From the NCBI GenBank assembly GCA_021799035.1, contig JAJZBG010000012.1, positions 5,661 through 52,264 of the forward strand: a stretch of DNA of 46,604 nt. The letters run 5' to 3'. Made by a program: the position numbers and the translations under genes. The DNA comes from Actinomycetes bacterium. Its GTDB lineage: Bacteria; Actinomycetota; Acidimicrobiia; Acidimicrobiales; Acidimicrobiaceae. Below the pieces are notes generated by a model. The model was not told the DNA's origin and made no database searches. It saw only the letters and a program-made list of their open reading frames with translations. This document shows positions 42,488 through 46,604 of this stretch, piece after piece; positions within the stretch are counted from its first letter, which is position 1, and the number at the start of each line of letters is the position of its first letter.

Positions 42488-42964
42488 TTACCCTGCCATA
42501 TCCCCACAGAGTATCTCGATGACTTCATCAATAAATCGGCTGCTCAAATCCATAAGTTCTGCCTCTGAAAGCTCCGCGACTGGATGGGGAACAGCCACAT
42601 ACCTGAAATCTGGGATACCTTCCATCTCAGCTGTCGCCTCGGCGATTCCGCTAAAGGCATCAGTGCAAAAAACGGCAGCGGGGATTCCCGCTTTCGCCAA
42701 TACGATTCCGTCGACCAAACTGGCCGAAGTGCATGACCCTCAATCCCCGACACCGACCAGGACGATGTCGCAGACATCTTTTACGCTCTTAACGATCGTC
42801 TCATCCGCTGGCTCTCCAAAATCAGGCTTCTCGAAGTTGGTCACCTTCGTGAGGCTGATCCGATCGGCAAGGCGATAACCGAAAGCTCTCAGCAACTCCG
42901 CTGCATTGGGCTTTCCGTTCACCAGTATGCCGAGACGCCAAGTCCTTTCACCCTTCTCAACCAC
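42488..42964 (-). CDS. UGSC family selenoprotein (in-frame UGA read as selenocysteine)
   Basis: 158 codons from a GTG at 42964, with AAGGAGGAGGG upstream, to the TAA at 42488. It is interrupted only by one TGA at 42742-42740, codon 75. The sequence around it is LVGVGD-U-GSCTSASLVDG, which is precisely the UGSC motif of the (seleno)protein family named for it, where the first position is Sec or Cys. Both halves are family-like: LGILVNGKPNAAELL upstream and AVFCTDAFSGIAEA...VAVPHPVAELSEAEL downstream. A hairpin fits the SECIS rule. A stop here would leave both halves non-functional. Family function is poorly known, presumably a thiol/selenol redox reaction in the cytoplasm. Sec insertion needs selA, selB, selC and selD elsewhere in the genome. 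Confidence 0.85.
42711..42742 (-). promoter_or_regulatory. Candidate bacterial SECIS hairpin after the UGA
   Basis: On the minus strand, TGA at 42742-42740 is followed after 18 nt by the loop AGTTT (42721-42717), closed by a 6-bp stem: TCGGCC (42727-42722) with GGTCGA (42716-42711), one G-U pair. The loop has G as its second base. A stem of this size at this distance with a G in the first two loop positions is what bacterial SECIS elements require. Confidence 0.72.
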
Positions 42965-43258
42965 TTTCCCTCCCTCCTCCTTTGCTCTCAGAAGCCTGGC
43001 ATATTGTCAGTCTCGACACGATCGCCAAAAGCTTCAATCGAGGCTCACTGCCTTTGTGTCAAGCTCACCCTTGCAAGACGCCCCGTGCTTGTGCACTCGA
43101 TTCATCTCCTCTATCCAATTAACCCGAGCACAAACTTCTATGCCAAATCATTGCCTGAAAATCGTTTTGGCTCCCGCAGCTTGGAAATGGCATCCTGCCT
43201 CTAAAGTGTGGTTGACTCGCCCACTTGCTTTAAGGCTGCAAGGACCTACAGGGGGAAG

Positions 43259-44692
43259 ATGGCTTCGCACCATCAAATCAACGAGAGTAGTCCCGGTGCC
43301 CCGGAGCTGGCGCACGGGGTGCTATCGCTTAGAGACTCGGTGATCATGGGCATTGCAGGAGTCGCTCCCGCATACACCATTGCCGCTTCCACGGCCGCGC
43401 TCGCTGCGGCAGTCGGTCTAGGGGCCCCCGCCTCACTTCTTTATTGCGGAATAGCAATGTTCGGAATCGTGTGGGCGTTCCATTATCTGGGCAGCAAAGA
43501 GGCAAGTGCAGGCGCGAGCTATACCTGGGTCCGCAATTCGCTGCATCCACTGCTTGGCTATCTCGCTGGATGGTCCATGATCGTGTCGGCACTTGTGTTC
43601 ATGGTTGCGGGAACCATTCCCGCAGGAGCTTTGGCAGTTGGGCTGGTCTCTGCCTCGCTCGCAAACAATGTTGTGGTGGTTGGCGCAGTCGGCATCGTGG
43701 TTTTCATCCTGATGATCGCAGCAGTCGGAGCTGGAGTCACCATCACGGCCAGACTTCAGGTTTTCCTGACATCTGTGGAACTTGTGCTGCTGATGATATT
43801 CGCAGCGCTCATGCTTCTCCACGGCAGTCGAATCCACAGCTTCCACTGGAGCTGGCTGAGCCCAACCGTCTTCCACGGCCCGTCAGGCTTCTTCGCTGGC
43901 GCGCTTGTTGCGGCCTTCTATTACTGGGGCTGGGATGTCACGGCGAATCTGGGGGAGGAGACCGCCAAACCGAAATCGAACCCCGGCCTGGGTGCCTTGC
44001 TCGGAGTCGCCATGGTCTTCTGCATTTTCGAAGTCTTTACCATTGGCACCAACATAGTTTTGACATCCCATGAGATCACTGCCAATGCAGCCGACGTCCT
44101 TGGTGTCCTCGGACAGACCGTCTGGCCTGGCCTCGGCGGAAAAGCAATCGTGGTTGCCGTGGTCCTATCGACGGTAGCCACGCTTGAGACCTCGATTGTT
44201 CAGGTCACCCGCACGCTGTACGCAATGGGACGTGACGGAGTATTGGCCAGATCTCTCGGCGAAATCAACCCTTCTTCACGGACTCCGCTGAAAGCGACGA
44301 TACTGGTCGGAGCTGTGCCACTGGTCCTCTTTTTTGGAGCACTCTTCATAGGTTCAGTTGGGGCAATCCTGGAAGATGCCATCAACGCAGTGGGTCTGCA
44401 GATCGCCGTCTATTATTCCCTTGCCGGATTTGCCGTGGTGTTCTCATACAGGCATTCTTTGCTCCGGTCGGTAAAGCTCTTCTTGTTGGCCGGCCTCTGG
44501 CCATTGCTCGGGTCAATATTCATGGTCGCCATGTTCGTAGTGACTCTGCCCAACCTCAACTTGACTACGCAAATTGTGGGAATCGGAGCGCTTGTCTTAG
44601 GTCTTATACCCGCAGCAGTGTACTGGCGCCGCGCGCGACTTAGCATTTCGCTGACGGCGCTGGAAAACAAACGTCTGCCAACCCTTGACTAA
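43259..44692 (+). CDS. APC family amino acid/amine permease
   Basis: 477 residues from the ATG at 43259, preceded by AGGGGGAAG; the frame is open farther upstream without a site. About 12 membrane helices are visible. TM1 carries SVIMGIAGVAPAYTIAAS, the small-residue substrate-binding break typical of APC permeases, and TM6 shows FYYWGWDVTANLGEE, as in the amino-acid/amine group. It should be an H+-coupled importer or exchanger of an amino acid or amine. It is divergent from the selenoprotein gene and convergent with the EutA-like gene, so ethanolamine or a related amine is a possible substrate, but this is inference only. Confidence 0.88.
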   Translation: MASHHQINESSPGAPELAHGVLSLRDSVIMGIAGVAPAYTIAASTAALAAAVGLGAPASLLYCGIAMFGIVWAFHYLGSKEASAGASYTWVRNSLHPLLGYLAGWSMIVSALVFMVAGTIPAGALAVGLVSASLANNVVVVGAVGIVVFILMIAAVGAGVTITARLQVFLTSVELVLLMIFAALMLLHGSRIHSFHWSWLSPTVFHGPSGFFAGALVAAFYYWGWDVTANLGEETAKPKSNPGLGALLGVAMVFCIFEVFTIGTNIVLTSHEITANAADVLGVLGQTVWPGLGGKAIVVAVVLSTVATLETSIVQVTRTLYAMGRDGVLARSLGEINPSSRTPLKATILVGAVPLVLFFGALFIGSVGAILEDAINAVGLQIAVYYSLAGFAVVFSYRHSLLRSVKLFLLAGLWPLLGSIFMVAMFVVTLPNLNLTTQIVGIGALVLGLIPAAVYWRRARLSISLTALENKRLPTLD

Positions 44693-44707
44693 GGAGTCAC
44701 TTGCTCC

Positions 44708-46276
44708 CTAAAAGACCAGGGACTTGATGGTCACTGGAATTGCCATGGAAGGCTGCAAGGGATGACCGAGATCGATGTAGTCAAAATCCAAGAGATTCAG
44801 ACCATCGACGACCAATATGTCCACGTTGACATTCAATTCATCTCGCAGCATGCTGCCAAGCGCCTTGCCCATGTCGGCATCAAATGCCAGAAGGACCGGT
44901 CGTCCAGACGCGATACGACTCCTCAGCCCCGCCTCAATCGCTCTGGCCATTGCATTCAGCCGAGGATATGAAAGCTCGCCAGACCATGACATGGCAATCA
45001 CCACATCATTTTCTGAACCAGGCACTGTAAATGCATCGATTCTCGAATGCAATGCGGAAGCCAGGGCATCTACATCTATTTCATCATCCAGAGAATAGAC
45101 CGGACGAATTACTTGAAGGTTTCGGCGCGGCAGGAGCCTTTCTTCGTCGGATATATAACATGTGTTCCCGCTCAGCTGAACGCTGAACTCAGATGCGCCA
45201 AGAGCTGTGGCCCGGATTCGAGCAAAAGCGGGCAGGAGGGGAAATGGAATTGAGCCATCCGACAACCGTGACCTTATTGCTCCACCCAGCCTCTTGCCCA
45301 AATCACCAAAATCACGCTTCTCGTTCTCGTAGACGTACTCACCGACCCCACCGGAAAACACCACACCCTCAATTCCCGTCAGATCCGAAATCGGCTCTGT
45401 AAGATAGGGAAACACTTCACCGTCGAAAACGTCGTTTGACTGCACCACCGAAACGAGAACGTCAGCCATCTCTTCAGCTATAGAGTCAAGCTCCGCTTCG
45501 GTGACTGTGCCTCCGAGCTTGAGATCTACTCCAGCCAGCTGAGAATGCTCGATAGCGGCATCCTCGAGCCGCACGATCTTGCCATCGCCGTCGGCAACCA
45601 GTAGGCGCCCTCCCACATGGACTGCCGCGGTTGCCAAGATCTTCCCAGACTCGATAAGCGAGAATTTGGTGGTGCCACCACCAATGTCGATATTTAGAAT
45701 CCGCTTTCCAGTTTCGAGCGAAGTCTGGACAGCACCAGAGCCATAAGCAGCAAGCGTGGCTTCCATATGATGTCCAGCGGTGGCACACACGAAATCACCC
45801 GCACGCTCAGAGACAACAGTTGCTATGGTCTCCGCATTCTCTCGACGCAAGGCCTCTCCGGTGAGAATCACGATCCCGGTGTCTATCTCTTCCGGAACCA
45901 CGTTCGCCGCGCCGTAAGCCTCATCGATGATCGATCCGAGAGCCGGAGCATCGATTACCAAGCCATCCGAGAAGGGCGTGAAGGAGACTTTTGACTGGAA
46001 GAAGCAAGTCCGCTCTATGACAACATATCGAGTGGCCAGACCGGCGCCATTTCTTTGTAACTTCAGCTCAGAGAAGACAACTTGTGTCCCAGAGGATCCG
46101 ATATCGATCCCCACGCTCCGCAACTTGACGTTCTCTTGCTGCCAGATAGGGTTGTCCTCGAAGGGAACGAACTCCCCTCCGTCATAGAAATCGTGTTCGT
46201 AATCCCCAGGCACCTCCGGGTGGTGGTGGTCATGACCACCACCATTTATGTCACTTGGCACAGTTGTATGGCTCAA
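44708..46276 (-). CDS. eutA: EutA-like reactivating factor (ethanolamine ammonia-lyase reactivase family)
   Basis: 522 residues from a TTG at 46276 that overlaps the cupin stop by 4 nt. Residues 1-50 form an extra N-terminus with a His-rich GGGHDHHHPEVPGD stretch, which could bind metal. The ASKHA-type ATPase core follows: VGIDIGSSGTQVVF, ILTGEALRRENAETIATVVSERAGDFV, NIDIGGGTTKFSLIES, and GIEGVVFSGGVGEYVYE. It matches EutA, which exchanges damaged adenosylcobalamin in ethanolamine ammonia-lyase. The lyase genes eutB and eutC are not in this window, so the partner enzyme is either elsewhere or different. The gene follows a cupin gene in a coupled pair. Confidence 0.85.
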   Translation of the reverse strand: MSHTTVPSDINGGGHDHHHPEVPGDYEHDFYDGGEFVPFEDNPIWQQENVKLRSVGIDIGSSGTQVVFSELKLQRNGAGLATRYVVIERTCFFQSKVSFTPFSDGLVIDAPALGSIIDEAYGAANVVPEEIDTGIVILTGEALRRENAETIATVVSERAGDFVCATAGHHMEATLAAYGSGAVQTSLETGKRILNIDIGGGTTKFSLIESGKILATAAVHVGGRLLVADGDGKIVRLEDAAIEHSQLAGVDLKLGGTVTEAELDSIAEEMADVLVSVVQSNDVFDGEVFPYLTEPISDLTGIEGVVFSGGVGEYVYENEKRDFGDLGKRLGGAIRSRLSDGSIPFPLLPAFARIRATALGASEFSVQLSGNTCYISDEERLLPRRNLQVIRPVYSLDDEIDVDALASALHSRIDAFTVPGSENDVVIAMSWSGELSYPRLNAMARAIEAGLRSRIASGRPVLLAFDADMGKALGSMLRDELNVNVDILVVDGLNLLDFDYIDLGHPLQPSMAIPVTIKSLVF

Positions 46277-46604
46277 AGCGATGCTTTGGAAGCCGATACT
46301 CCATTGCCACCTGGGAGCGGCGGCAACTTGGCAAGCTCAGCCTCATACGCCTCGTCCATCTTCGGAGTAACGCCTGACTTTGAAAGGGCTTCGGTGAAGA
46401 GTTTTCTGACAAGTGGCGACTCATCTGCGTAGTCGATCTGATCGCCACCTATTCGACGGGAGATCCAAGCCTTTGGAACACCTTGGGCATTTCGAATGGA
46501 AACCGTCTCGTGCTTGAATGCAAGATATCGGCCCGGCGTAGATCCTGTGTTGAAGTGCTGATGGAACCACATGTTCGGAGGTATGATTAGTGTTCCAACT
46601 TTCC
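46273..46604 (-). CDS. Cupin domain protein (5' part outside the window)
   Basis: The frame runs from the window's right edge (no start visible) to the TGA at 46273-46275, about 110 residues. GTLIIPPNMWFHQHFNTG is a typical cupin second motif (IPPxxWHxHxN-like), with two His as possible metal ligands, then RYLAFKH and a charged tail. The C-terminus is a family-like extension rather than a complete second cupin. Cupins with this context can be dioxygenases, isomerases or small-molecule binders; no reaction can be assigned. Its stop overlaps the eutA-like start, so the two are translationally coupled. Confidence 0.75.
   Translation of the reverse strand, partial: KVGTLIIPPNMWFHQHFNTGSTPGRYLAFKHETVSIRNAQGVPKAWISRRIGGDQIDYADESPLVRKLFTEALSKSGVTPKMDEAYEAELAKLPPLPGGNGVSASKASL

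Noticed and set aside
42103-42522. Plus-strand frame opposite the CxxC gene
   Set aside because: Antisense shadow of the minus-strand CxxC gene and of part of the selenoprotein end.
42740-42964. Reading the UGSC gene as a truncated pseudogene
   Set aside because: Only one stop interrupts the frame, at the exact Sec position of the family, and a SECIS-like hairpin follows; a random nonsense mutation is unlikely.
1-46604. CRISPR array
   Set aside because: The repeats seen are direct tandem repeats within coding sequence or short paired sites, with no regular spacer pattern.

Overview
The window looks like a piece of an actinobacterial chromosome of moderate GC. The gene set is a two-ATPase type IV pilus cluster, secreted lipoproteins with long Ser/Thr linkers, a lone cytochrome b and actinobacterial-type housekeeping genes. 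I would guess an Acidimicrobiia-like lineage; this is an inference from gene content, not from a marker gene.

Layout. (1) 1-10,726, minus strand: six genes with every junction overlapping (4-8 nt). They are a polyprenol-phosphate-type GT2, a second GT2, a phosphoribosyltransferase/kinase-like/HAD fusion, a flippase fused to a sugar- or choline-kinase-like domain, a GT2 fused to a large membrane module, and a membrane protein cut by the window edge. This reads as one translationally coupled surface-glycan operon with unusual fusions. A 58-residue receiver-domain fragment lies just upstream. (2) 11.6-15.4 kb: secreted proteins (phosphoesterase lipoprotein, GH16 hydrolase, small exported protein). 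(3) 16.0-22.3 kb: two SDRs, a coiled-coil protein with a degenerate LytM-like domain, an MFS transporter and a cytochrome P450 with an atypical I-helix. (4) 22.5-33.3 kb: an HD-GYP phosphodiesterase and a type IV pilus locus (pilD; then on the minus strand pilB, pilC, three pilin-like proteins, a pilin, pilT and a DUF429 protein). (5) 34.0-40.3 kb: a solitary b6-like cytochrome b with a large extracytoplasmic insertion, xseA-xseB, nadC, tRNA-Arg(CCU) and a DUF72 protein. (6) 40.7-46.6 kb: a secreted YWTD-propeller protein, a UGSC-family gene with an in-frame UGA, a small CxxC protein, an APC permease, an EutA-like reactivase and a cut cupin gene.

The most notable items are two. First, at 42,488-42,964 an apparent double ORF is one gene whose UGA sits exactly in the UGSC motif, followed by a hairpin that fits the bacterial SECIS rule; it is probably a genuine selenoprotein. 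Second, the glycan operon contains two multidomain fusions (flippase-kinase, and PRTase-kinase-like-HAD with a CxxC tail) that suggest an unusual phosphorylated or PRPP-linked surface glycan pathway. Regulatory structure is also visible in several intergenic regions (a spaced operator-like pair at 40.6 kb, a hairpin leader at 33.9 kb and a repeated element ahead of the pilin).
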